DNA from: Salticus scenicus
Lineage: Eukaryota > Arthropoda > Arachnida > Araneae > Salticidae
Assembly (NCBI GenBank): GCA_963930645.1
Contig: OZ005648.1
Location: 274,398,403 to 274,462,402 of the forward strand
Length of the DNA stretch: 64,000 nt
Direction: 5' to 3'
A model generated the notes under the pieces. That model was not told the origin of the DNA, ran no database searches, and worked only from the letters and a program-made list of their open reading frames with translations. The position numbers and the translations under genes were made by a program. Positions within the stretch are counted from its first letter, which is position 1, and each line of letters opens with the position of its first letter. Shown piece after piece: positions 42,601 through 55,400 of the stretch.

Positions 42601-45386
42601 ATAAAATGTAAACATACATAAGGATTAAGCTAAAAATTTGATTAAAAAAAGAGAAGAAATGTGAGAAATGCTGCAGATTTTTTTTGAAATATCAGCTGTA
42701 AATTTTTTTGTTTACATTAAAAAATCAATTGCTGATTAGGGATTTGTAGATTATAGGTCTGTGGAATAGAGGGAGTTGACTGTATTTATTACAAAAATAG
42801 CTCTGAAGATTTTTTATCAAATTTACTATATAAACCCCATTTTAGATGTTTTTTCACATGTATTATTTGGTTACTACAGGAATATTGATAGGCATCCTAA
42901 TAGGTCAGTATTAGATCTCTGAAATGGGTGTTTAAAAAAACAACTCTACCATTTTTTTTTAAACTCACTATGTAAACTCTTTTTAACATGTCTTCATGAC
43001 ATGTGCATTAATTTGTTCTTACAGGGAAATCCTTAAGTGTCTGATTTGTCAATGTAGTCAGAAGACATAAAATTGACCTATATTAAAAAAGATCACTAAT
43101 TCAAATAACAGATAAGGGCAGCAGTAGGTTGATATGAGCCAGATATTGTACTAAATTATGCAGATTAACTAAGCACTTTAAAAAGAGACATGTACATTTA
43201 AATACATACCAATACGTTATTCCACCAAGTACCATTGATATTTTGGGTCCAATAGCATATATAATGGAAGGAGCAAACCAGTTTGATAAGGCAAAAACTA
43301 CATAAACAATGGCCAAGCTATAAAAGAAAATATGATTTTGAACTACATATTTCAAAATATACAGCGTGATGATATAGAACAACTGTTCAAAAATGTACAT
43401 GTGAGTCAAGAACTTTATAACATGCAAGAATCATAAAAATATATGGTTGTAAACACAACCAGATGCTGTACACGCCCACAAGGGGGGGGGAAGGTAAAAA
43501 GTGAGTAATATACTGCCCGAGGCAGTGGGGGGCCTGAATTCATCATGCTGAGAGCAGGAAAACCACTACCAAACGCAGTGGTTAATATTTAATTGAGGTT
43601 TTGACTGATTACAATGATTTTTTAATTAATGATATAGAATTTTGAGAATTCATTTAAATATTGTGGCCAGCATAGCCCGCTAGTGTTTCCATACATGATT
43701 CTTCTACGTTTCATGTTCCAGACCTCCATTTAGATTTTTGAAGAATAGTTCTGAATTACCCTGTATATTAAAAAAATAATGTAAATTATAGTTAATGTAC
43801 TAAACAGCATGTTAGTATAGAATATCAATTTATACTTTTATACAAAAAAAAAGCCAACTTTATTATATTGTTATTACATGTATTTTGCATTTAGATATGT
43901 ATGTATGGATATGTATAGATATGTATTCATGAATTAAATAGTTTTGTAACAGAATAATTTTCTAATAAAATATTTATTCATTTATTTTTTAATTTTATAA
44001 CTTTGAAATTTAGACATAAAACAACTGAACAATTATACAAGTGAAATTGCACAAAATTCTTTATTTTTATTTTTAATTTAAAACATTCGTGAGAATAAAA
44101 TATAAACTTACTAGCAGGCAACGCCCGCTTCACTGGTCCCTATTTTTAAATGAATCACTATAATTACTGAATTCTCAAAATTGCATTAATTTTTATCACG
44201 TGAAAAAAAAAAAAAAAAAATCTGATTAGGAAAAATGTCGCACCGGGTTCTCACTGCCTTCGGAAAAAATTCCCAAAATGCTCTAACTCTTATTTCTATT
44301 ATTTTCCCCTTCGCCCCCCCCCTTCCCGCCTATCCTAATAATTTTACAAATTCGAAAATATCCGCAATCGATTTGTAAGTATCAAAAACCTCTATGCACC
44401 AGTTTTGAACGATCTATCTCTATATTTATTTTTTTGCCCCTCCACTCCCCGCCCCTCCCAATAATTTGAAAAAATTCGAAAATATCCGCAATCGATTTGT
44501 AGGTATCGAAAACCTCTATTTCCCAATTTTGAATGATCTAACAATTTTTTTTTTTGCCCCTCTGCGCCCCCCACCACCTTCCCGGCCCTCCTAATAACTT
44601 TACATGTTCGAAAATATCCCCATTCGACTTGCAGGCGTCTACAACCTATCTGTACCAATTTTGAACAGCCTAATTGCATTTCTATTTGTTTTTGCCCATA
44701 GCCCCCCTTACCGCCCCACCCCTCCTAATAATTTTACAAATGCAATCGATTTGTAAGTATCGAAAACCTCTATATACCAATTTTGAATGATCTAACTCTT
44801 TATTTTTTTTACCCCCCCCCCCTTCTCGACCCTCCTAATAACTTTGCTCTTTCGAAAATATCCCCATTTGACTTGCGGGCCTTTAAAACCTGTCTGTACC
44901 AATTTTGAACGGCCTTACTGTAATTCTATTTGTTTTTGCCCCATAGCCCCCCCTCCCTTGCTGCCCCACCTGGGGGCTGAATTTCTAAAATTCCAGAAAT
45001 TGGTTTTTAGATATTTGTATTAGCTATATTTTAGAGCAAAAATTTCACGTATATCTATTTTTTTGTTTATGCGAAATCACATTTTACGCATGTGAAATCA
45101 CGTTAATCACATAATCTTAAAAATAATTTAAGTTGTTTCTTTGCTATTTTGTACTTAATTTGGAAATATCTTATTTAACACTCCCAAAAAAAAAAAAAAA
45201 AAAAAATCTCATAAATGTATATAGAATGTTTTTATCAATTTATATCCAAAAGTCCTTTCAAAGCAAAGTTTACCTTTCTATATAACATTTTATTTGCAAT
45301 ACCAACATGTCATTTTTTTATCCAATAATTTAAAAAATCAAATTTACATACTTAATTATTTAATAATTTTATATTCTTATTTTAAT

Positions 45387-45420
<34 letters not shown>

Positions 45421-46095
45421 ACTTGGTTATAGAAATTCAAGATGAAAAGAACACAAAATTAAATTTTACTTCCACATAGAAAAGTTATTTATTTTTCACA
45501 AAAGTAATGTCTTTAATAATATAAATGTGACATATACGTATATATATTTATAGTCAATTTGGTAAATATTGCAGAAATTTTAAGAGAAATAATGAAAATG
45601 TTCAGTGACTCCAGTTGATTCTCTGAACATTATTTTATTTAAACAACAGTGAATTACTTTAAAGTAAGAGAAGTCATTAAACAAACAAACGAGAAAATTA
45701 TAAGTGTTTGAGAAAATTATAAGTGTTGCTCCCAGATAGTATATTGTTTAATGCAATGGAATGCATCCAAATTCTTTTGTGTATCTCTGCATACAGTTTG
45801 TGTGACATATAACTTGCATATGAATTCAAAGCTCAATCAAATGAAGCATTCAGATGCCATCACATTTTAAATAAATTCAGACTATAGGCCATAATATTAC
45901 AGAATTTTTCATTATTTCCCTGTAAAAAAACTATAAATTCTAGATTCAACAAAATAAATCTATACGATTCATTCGGCAATGACCGATAACATGTATATAA
46001 AGTTTCAGCTGAATTTAATAAGGAATTCAGATGCTATCATACTTTAAATTATTTGAGCCCATAAGCTATAATAAGGAATTTATCTTTGTGTCCCA

Positions 46096-46128
<33 letters not shown>

Positions 46129-49100
46129 ATGCTACATTCTCTAAGATGTATACAGTTTGTGCTACGATAGCCTATAACATATGCACCAACTTTTAGCTCA
46201 TTTGAACAAAGCATTTAGACAATATTGTGTTCACTCTACTCATATATACATATATCATCGTAAAATAGTAAAAATGAACTCATGGAACCTCAAAACATGT
46301 AGATACACCAACATCACAAAGTCAAATTTTTGTCATGATTACAATACTTTCATTACCTATGTATTTTCAGAAAGTAAAAAATTCCATGAAAGATATGTGA
46401 ACCATTCATTTAATCATGCTTAATAACAATGTTTTACATGTATTTATGACTGAGGGAGGAGATGACAATATAGTTGAAAGCAGTGGGGGGGGGGGGGGGG
46501 GATTAAAATTGAAACTATAAATCATCGCTTTTGCATCCATTCCACCCTTAGAAAAATAGGTACATTTATTTATTAAATATTGTTAACTTTACATGTGTAT
46601 TTCAATCATTCATGTCTATTTTGAAATATTTAAATTGATTGTATTCACATACACAGGGTTCAGGAATTTGTAAAAAAAAAAAAAAGTCACCAACAAAAAA
46701 TTCTGGTAGCCCATAAAAAATATTCTCCACTGTTTTCTATCTTTCTTTCTTTTCTTTTTCTTCAGTTTCAAAATTTACTTGAATATAGAAATTAAGATTT
46801 TATATATAAAAAACTATTTATTAGGCTTGAATGATTTTTTTTTTTTTTTTTTTTACACATCAGGAAACACCTGTTTAAATTTAACATCATGAAACTGGTT
46901 TTATTATTTTCATTAAACCAATACAATATTGATACATCATTACGCAGGTACGACGATTCAGCACCAGATCGATAGCATGTACAGACAGGAGCAGTGTGAA
47001 CCAATTCCCTAAAACAGTGCAATAATTTAACACAGAGTTGTGAAACATACACAGAGATGTGTAAATCCCCTAATTCAACACAGTGTCTCAAAAAGTGGTG
47101 AGAGAAATAGGAATTAAAACAGCGAAAGTAGAATTGGAGCCCGATTCTGGGACCAATTCTTGAGATCCTTAAAGTTGAAAACATTATTGCTTGTTAAAAA
47201 ATATTGGTCTCCAATGGCGACCAGGTGACCACATTTCACGAGCTCTCACATACACATATTGATGAAGAATTGCTTTATATGTATGGAAAGAATAAAGGTA
47301 ATTTTTAATTTAGTACTCCCAAATAATTAATAGTGGACAAAACGGTAATTTGTCTGGGACGGTTTTAACCCTGGTTTGGTCTGGGCGACGAAATAACCCC
47401 CTCACTCACTCAGGAAGAACGATTTTATATATATGGATAACTAGCAGGCAATGCCCGCTTCGCTGGACCTTATTTTTAAATGAATCACTATAATTACTGA
47501 ATTCTCAAAATTGCATTAATTTTCATCACGTGAAAAAAAAGAGAAACAAAATCTGATTAGGAAAAATGTCACACCGGGTTCTCACTGCTTTCGGAAAAAA
47601 TTCCCAAAATGCTCTAACTCTTATTTCTATTATTTCCCCCCTTCGCCCCCCCTTCCCGCCTATCCTAATAATTTTACAAATTCGAAAATATCCACAATCG
47701 ATTTGTAAGTATCAAAAACCTCTATGCACCAGTTTTGAACGATCTATCTCTATATTTATTTTTTTGCCCCTCCACTCCCCGCCCCTCCCAATAATTTGAA
47801 AAAATTCGAAAATATCCGCAATCGATTTGTAGGTATCGAAAACCTCTATTTCCCAATTTTGAATGATCTAACAATTTTTTTTTTGCCCCTCTGCGCCCCC
47901 CCCCACCTTCCCGGCCCTCCTAATAACTTTACATTTTCGAAAATATCCCCATTCGACTTGCAGGCGTCTACAACCTATCTGTACCAATTTTGAACAGCCT
48001 AATTGCATTTCTATTTGTTTTTGCCCATAGCCCCCCTTACCGCCCCACCCCTCCTAATAATTTTACAAATGCAATCGATTTGTAAGTATCGAAAACCTCT
48101 ATATACCAATTTTGAATGATCTAACTCTTTATTTTTTTTACCCCCCCCCCCTTCTCGACCCTCCTAATAACTTTGCTCTTTCGAAAATATCCCCATTTGA
48201 CTTGCGGGCCTTTAAAACCTGTCTGTACCAATTTTGAACGGCCTTACTGTAATTCTATTTGTTTTTGCCCCATAGCCCCCCCTCCCTTGCTGCCCCACCT
48301 GGGGGCTGAATTTCTAAAATTCCAGAAATTGGTTTTTGATATTTGTATTAGCTATATTTTAGAGCAAAAATTTCACGTATATCTATTTTTTTGTTTATGC
48401 GAAATCACATTTTACGCATGTGAAATCACGTTAATCACATAATCTTAAAAATAATTTAAGTTGTTTCTTTGCTATTTTGTACTTAATTTGGAAATATCTT
48501 ATTTAACACTCCCAAAAAAAAAAAAAAAAAAAAAATCTCATAAATGTATATAGAATGTTTTTATCAATTTATATCCAAAAGTCCTTTCAAAGCAAAGTTT
48601 TCCTTTCTATATAACATTTTATTTGCAATACCAACATGTCATTTTTTTATCCAATAATTTAAAAAATCAAATTTACATACTTAATTATTTAATAATTTTA
48701 TATTCTTATTTTAATTTTGTTAAAAAAAAAAAAAAAAAATACTTGGTTATAGAAATTCAAGATGAAAAGAACACAAAATTAAATTTTACTTCCACATAGA
48801 AAAGTTATTTATTTTTCACAAAAGTAATGTCTTTAATAATATAAATGTGACATATACGTATATATATTTATAGTCAATTTGGTAAATATTGCAGAAATTT
48901 TAAGAGAAATAATAAAAATGTTCAGTGACTCCAGTTGATTTTCTGAACATTATTTTATTTAAACAACAGTGAATTACTTTAAAGTAAGAGAAGTCATTAA
49001 ACAAACAAACGAGAAAATTATAAGTGTTTGAGAAAATTATAAGTGTTGCTCCCAGATAGTATATTGTTTAATGGAATGGAATGCATCCAAATTCTTTTGT

Positions 49101-49414
49101 GTATCTCTGCATACAGTTTGTGTGACATAAACTTGCATATGAATTCAAAGCTCAGTCAAATGAAGCATTCAGATGCCATCACATTTTAAATAAATTCAGA
49201 CTATAGGCCATAATATTACAGAATTTTTCATTATTTCCCTGTAAAAAAACTATAAATTCTAGATTCAACAAAATAAATCTATACGATTCATTCGGCAATG
49301 ACCGATAACATGTATATAAAGTTTCAGCTGAATTGAATAAGGAATTCAGATGCTATCATACTTTAAATTATTTGAGCCCATAAGCTATAATAAGGAATTT
49401 ATCTTTGTGTCCCA

Positions 49415-49448
<34 letters not shown>

Positions 49449-52400
49449 ATGCTACATTCTCTAAGATGTATACAGTTTGTGCTACGATAGCCTATAACAT
49501 ATGCACCAACTTTTAGCTCATTTGAACAAAGCATTTAGACAATATTGTGTTCACTCTACTCATATATACATATATCATCGTAAAATAGTAAAAATGAACT
49601 CATGGAACCTCAAAACATGTAGATACACCAACATCACAAAGTCAGATTTTTGTCATGATTACAATACTTTCATTACCTATGTATTTTCAGAAAGTAAAAA
49701 ATTCCATGAAAGATATGTGAACCATTCATTTAATCATGCTTAATAACAATGTTTTACAAGTATTTATGACTGAGGGAGGAGATGACAATATAGTTGAAAG
49801 CAGTGGGGGGGGGGGGGGGGGGGGGGATTAAAATTGAAACTATAAATCATCGCTTTTGCATCCATTCCACCCTTAGAAAAATAGGTACATTTATTTATTA
49901 AATATTGTTAACTTTACATGTGTATTTCAATCATTCATGTCTATTTTGAAATATTTAAATTGATTGTATTCACATACACAGGGTTCAGGAATTTGTAAAA
50001 AAAAAAAAAAGTCACCAACAAAAAATTCTGGTAGCCCATAAAAAATATTCTCCACTGTTTTCTTTCTTTCTTTCTTTTCTTTTTCTTCAGTTTCAAAATT
50101 TACTTGAATATAGAAATTAAGATTTTATATATAAAAAACTATTAGGCTTGAATGATTTTTTTTTTTTTTTTACACATCAGGAAACACCTGTTTTAATTTA
50201 ACATCATGAAACTGGTTTTATTATTTTCATTAAACCAATACAATATTGATACATCATTACGCAGGTACGACGATTCAGCACCAGATCGATAGCATGTACA
50301 GACAGGAGCAGTGTGAACCAATTCCCTAAAACAGTGCAATAATTTAACACAGAGTTGTGAAACATACACAGAGTTGTGTAAATCCCCTAATTCAACACAG
50401 TGTCTCAAAAAGTGGTGAGAGAAATAGGAATTAAAACAGCGAAAGTAGAATTGGAGCCCGATTCTGGGACCAATTCTTGAGATCCTTAAAGTTGAAAACA
50501 TTATTGCTTGTTAAAAAATATTGGTCTCCAATGGCGACCAGGTGACCATATTTCACGAGCTCTCACATACACATATTGATGAAGAATTGCTTTATATGTA
50601 TGGAAAGAATAAAGGTAATTTTTAATTTAGTACTCCCAAATAATTAATAGTGGACAAAACGGTATTTTGTCTGGGACGGTTTTAACCCTGGTTTGGTCTG
50701 GGGGACGAAATCACCCCCTCACTCACTCAGGAAGAACGATTTTATATATATGGATAACTAGCAGGCAATGCCCGCTTCGCTGGACCTTATTTTTAAATGA
50801 ATCACTATAATTACTGAATTCTCAAAATTGCATTAATTTTCATCACGTGAAAAAAAAGAGAAACAAAATCTGATTAGGAGAAATGTCACACCGGGTTCTC
50901 ACTGCTTTCGGAAAAAATTCCCAAAATGCTTTAACTCTTATTTCTATTATTTCCCCCCTTCGCCCCCCCCCTTCCCGGCTATCCTAATAATTTTACAAAT
51001 TCGAAAATATCCACAATCGATTTGTAAGTATCAAAAACCTCTAAGCACCAGTTTTGAACGATCTATCTCTATATTTATTTTTTTGCCCCTCCACTCCCCG
51101 CCCCTCCCAATAATTTAAAAAATTCGAAAATATCCGCAATCGATTTGTAGGTATCGAAAACCTCTATTTCCCAATTTTGAATGATCTAACAATTTTTTTT
51201 TTTTGCCCTCCGCCCCCCCCACTTTCCCAGCCCTCCGAATAACTTTACCCTTTCGAAAATAACCCCATTCGACTTGCACGACTCTAAAACCTATCTGTAC
51301 CAATTTTGAACGGCCTAACTGTATTCCTATTTGTTTTTGCTCATAGCCCCCCCCCCCCCTTTACTGTTCCATTCCCCTTCCCACCCCTCCTAATAATATT
51401 ACATATTCGAAAATATCCACAATCGATTTGTAAGTATCGAAAATCTCTATATACCAATTTTGAACATCTAACTATTTTTATTTTTTTGCCCCTGTCCCCT
51501 CCCGGCACTCCTAATAACTTTACACTTTCGAAACTATCCCCATTCGACTTCCAGGCCTCTAAAACCTACCTGTACCAATTTTGAACGGCCTAAATGTATT
51601 CTCTTTGTTTTTGCCTATAGCCCCCCCCCTTACCGCCCCTCCTAATAATTTTACAAATTCGGAAATATACGCAATGCATTTGCAGCTATCGAAAACCTCT
51701 ATATACCAATTTTGAACGATCTAACTATTTTTATTTTTTCCCCCTCTGCCCTCCCCCTTCTAATAACTTTACACAATCGAAAATATCCTCATTCGACTTG
51801 CAGGCCTCTAAAACCTATCTGTACCAATTTTGAACGCCCTAACTGTATTTATTTGTATTTCGCCATAGCCCCCCCCCCCCCCTGCTGCTCCACCTGGGGG
51901 CTGAATTTCTAAAATTCCAGAAATTGGTTTTTAGATATTTGCATTAGCTATATTTTAGAGCAAAAATTTCACGTATATCTTTTTTTTTCTTTGTTTGAGA
52001 TATATAGGACTATGCGAAATCACGTTTTATGCCTATATTTTAAAGCAAAAATTTTACGGATATCTGTTTTTTTGTTTGAGATATGAAGGATTTTGTGAAA
52101 TCACGTTTTGCCCCCCCCCCCTCTCCCCTGGGGGGGGGCGAATTTTGTAAAATCGCTTCTTAGTGGATGCCTACGTCATAGAAAGAACATTGTCACAAAA
52201 TTTCATGCTTCTAGGTCACAATTATAAGTAATATAACCTCCCTCTACCCCTCCCCCAAAATAAAAAGTATAATAAAGAGTACATAATGATGACTGCTGCA
52301 GTACGAATTTTCATGCAATTTGAGATTTATGCACTGTGAAATAGGGATATCCAAGGTTTTTTTTTTTTTTTTTTTACTTTCCAAATATACATAATTAACG

Positions 52401-55400
52401 GTCCTCTTCAGTTACCGTCACCGGAATTCCGAGCCAATGTTATTCTACGGGGAAATTTTCTTTACAAATAACTTATTAACTAATACATATTTTTAAATCC
52501 TGTTTTCACATTCAGAAAATTCCCAACTGTTAAATTGACGGACCTTTTCTAAAAACGTATTTTTTTAATTTTTAATATTTTATTTTGAAATTGCAAAATG
52601 AAAAAATTTCACATATTGAAAATTCGTATTTTGCAGCTTCAAAATAAAATATAAATTTTTTTTTTAAAAAAGGTCCATCAATTTAACAGTTGGGAATTTT
52701 CAGAATGTGAAAACAGAATTTAAAAATATGTATTAATTAATAAGTTATTTGTAAAGAAAAATTTCCCATAGAATAACATTAGCTTTGGCTTCCGGCGGCG
52801 GTGAGTGAAGCGGGCCCTTAAGAAAAGTATTGTAATCATGTCGAAAATCAGACTTCAACATTTTGGTGTTTCTATACGTTTTGAGGTCCCTCCGAGTTCA
52901 TTTTTGTTATTTTTACAATGACGTGTCTGTGTATACATGTGTGCGAGTGAACACTATAGCACTTAAATACTTTGTTTGAATGAGCTGAAAGTTGGTAAGT
53001 ATGTTATAGGTCATCATAGCACAAGCCCTATTGATTTTGGTGAAACTACAATTTACAGTTCTACCTACTCAGGGACATAAAGAAAATTATTTATCATTAT
53101 GGTCTATGGGCCAAAATTTTTTAAAGTGTGTTAACGCCTAAATGCCTAATTCGATTGACCTGAAACTTTATACATATATTATAGGTCACAGTCACAAATT
53201 GTATTGATTTTGGTGAATCTAGCACTTATAGTTTTTTTACAGGGACACAAAGAAATATTCATTATCATTTTGCCTTATGAGCTGAAATTTTTAAATGTGC
53301 GATAGCATCTAATTACCTCATTGAATTAAGCTGAAACTTTATACACATGTTATAAGTCACTGTTGCACAAATTGTACGGATTTTCGTGAATCTAGCCCTT
53401 ATGGATTTTTACAGGGACACAACGAAAAATTCTTTGTCATTATGATCTATAGGCTCAAATTATTTGAAGTGCAATAGCACAAAATTAAACAATGGAGAAA
53501 AATACTCAAGCACCTGATTGTAATTTTCACTTTCGTTCATTTAACAACTTGTCTTACTTTATTTATAGAACCGTTAATTACTTAATGCTTGGAAAATCGA
53601 GTGAAGTTCCTCCAGATTATTTTATTTACAGGTGAAGCATTGATTGCTGCGATATGAAATTTCATGCATTTATTATTTATTTTTTGTGATTGGTTATAAT
53701 TTTGTAATTTTTAACTAAAATTTTCATGAAAACTATTTTATGTTGATTTGTTTTGTTTCTGATTAAATTGTTTTATTTTATTTAAGGATTTTTTACCGAA
53801 AAATGATCTCTCTTACACAGACAGGGAAGGATTGTAAATCGAGGATGTACTATGAAACATCACCATTTTGATGAATGTTTGAAAAACAAGCCAGGGAGTA
53901 AGCTGAAGTACTCCCTTGAATTGTATACAGAGAGAAGGATATTTGTGAGTAAGTTATCACAGTAGACTTTCAGGAGTCTGCAATCATCTATATATTAATT
54001 AATGCACAAACATGAAATTTGTCATACATTTTTAACATATTAATTATAAGAGTAGGGGATTAAAAGCGGTATCATATAAAGATATATCAATGCAAGTTTG
54101 AGGGGAAAAAAAATCTTTTGTGTCAAGGAGGTCGAGAAAAATACCTTTATTTTTACCCACACATGTAATCTTTTGTATTATAAATTGTTCATTAAAATTA
54201 CTTTCCATGATGAATACTGACGATTTTCCTGTCCAGAGAAGTATTTATAATATGCAAATATGGAATATGTCATACATTTTTAGCTTATTTTAGTAAAAGA
54301 AGGAGTTTAAAATAAGTATTATTCAAAAGGTATGATTAATGTGTGTTGTAGAGAGAGAGAGAATTATATATATATATATAAGGCCAAGAAAGCAGACAAA
54401 AATAATTTATTTTTATACACGTAGCCCTTGTATTTAAAATTTCTTATAAAAGAAAGTAGTTAAATCTGATTGTGCAATTTTTTAAACTATAATACAATGG
54501 CTCATGTTTCAGCTTACTTTTGCAGCTTTATTTTAATATATTCAGTGACGTACTAAGGGTGGGGCTGAGGGGGCGGGCTGCCCCGGACCTCTGGTCATAT
54601 GGGGACCTCCATAGGAAACAACCTTATTATCTGGTGAAGTTGTCATGAATTTTTTTTAATTTTAAACATTCGCTTCAATTCCACTTTAAGCCGTAGGTTC
54701 CTGTCTAAAGAGCCTTAATGGCCCTCTTCACTTACCGTCACCGGAAGCCCGAGCCAATGTTATTCTATGGGGAAATTTTCTTTACAAATAACCTATTAAC
54801 TAATACATATTTTTAAATTCTGTTTTCACATTCAGAAAATTCCCAACTGTTAAATTGACAGACCTCTTATAAATATGAATTTTTTTAATTATTAATATTT
54901 TATTTTGAAATTGCAAAATGAAAAAATTTCACATATTGAAAATTCATATTTTGCAGCTTCAAAATAAAATATAAAAAAATAATTTTTTAAAAATGGTCCG
55001 TCAATTTAACAGCTGGGAATTTTTAGAATGTGAAAACAGGATTTAAAAATATGTATTAGTTAATAAGTTATTTGTAAAGAAAAATTTCCCATAGAATAAC
55101 AATAGCTTCGGCTTCCAGCGGCAGTGAGTGAAGAGGGGCCTTAATGTAAAAAAAATGCCGTAGAATGACAATAAAAAAAAAAAAAAGAAAGAAAAGACTC
55201 ATTTATGCAAAACCTGTCTAAGGCAGGGCAAGTGGGGCCAATGCCCCTGACCTACTTGATGGGTTGAGCTTCTGAATCAATCTTAAAACTTATACGAGTG
55301 TCTATCTCTAGTAATAAATTTAAGTTAAAGTGCAAAGGGGCTTCAATCTAAGAGAGGTTTTAATTAGGGGACCCCAGTGAGACTTTCGCCCCGGTCCTCG

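Larger units (their letters stand above)
44111..47437 (-). mobile_element. Helitron-like element, array unit 1 (3327 bp)
   Basis: Read on the minus strand, the element begins A|TCCATATATATAAAAT (47437) and ends GCGGGCGTTGCCTGCTAG|T (44111). TC start, short terminal hairpin, CTAG end and A/T flanks follow Helitron rules. It contains the two-monomer minisatellite (44225-44960), a 170-bp tandem repeat (about 45780-46200) and long A, T and G homopolymers. There is no Rep/helicase frame, so it is non-autonomous. It sits in MFSD11 intron 2. Confidence 0.7.

Noticed and set aside
46181..46423. Identical 80-codon frames at 46181 and 49501 as a conserved gene pair
   Set aside because: They lie in near-identical tandem units and in a tandem-repeat zone. 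Identity reflects recent duplication.
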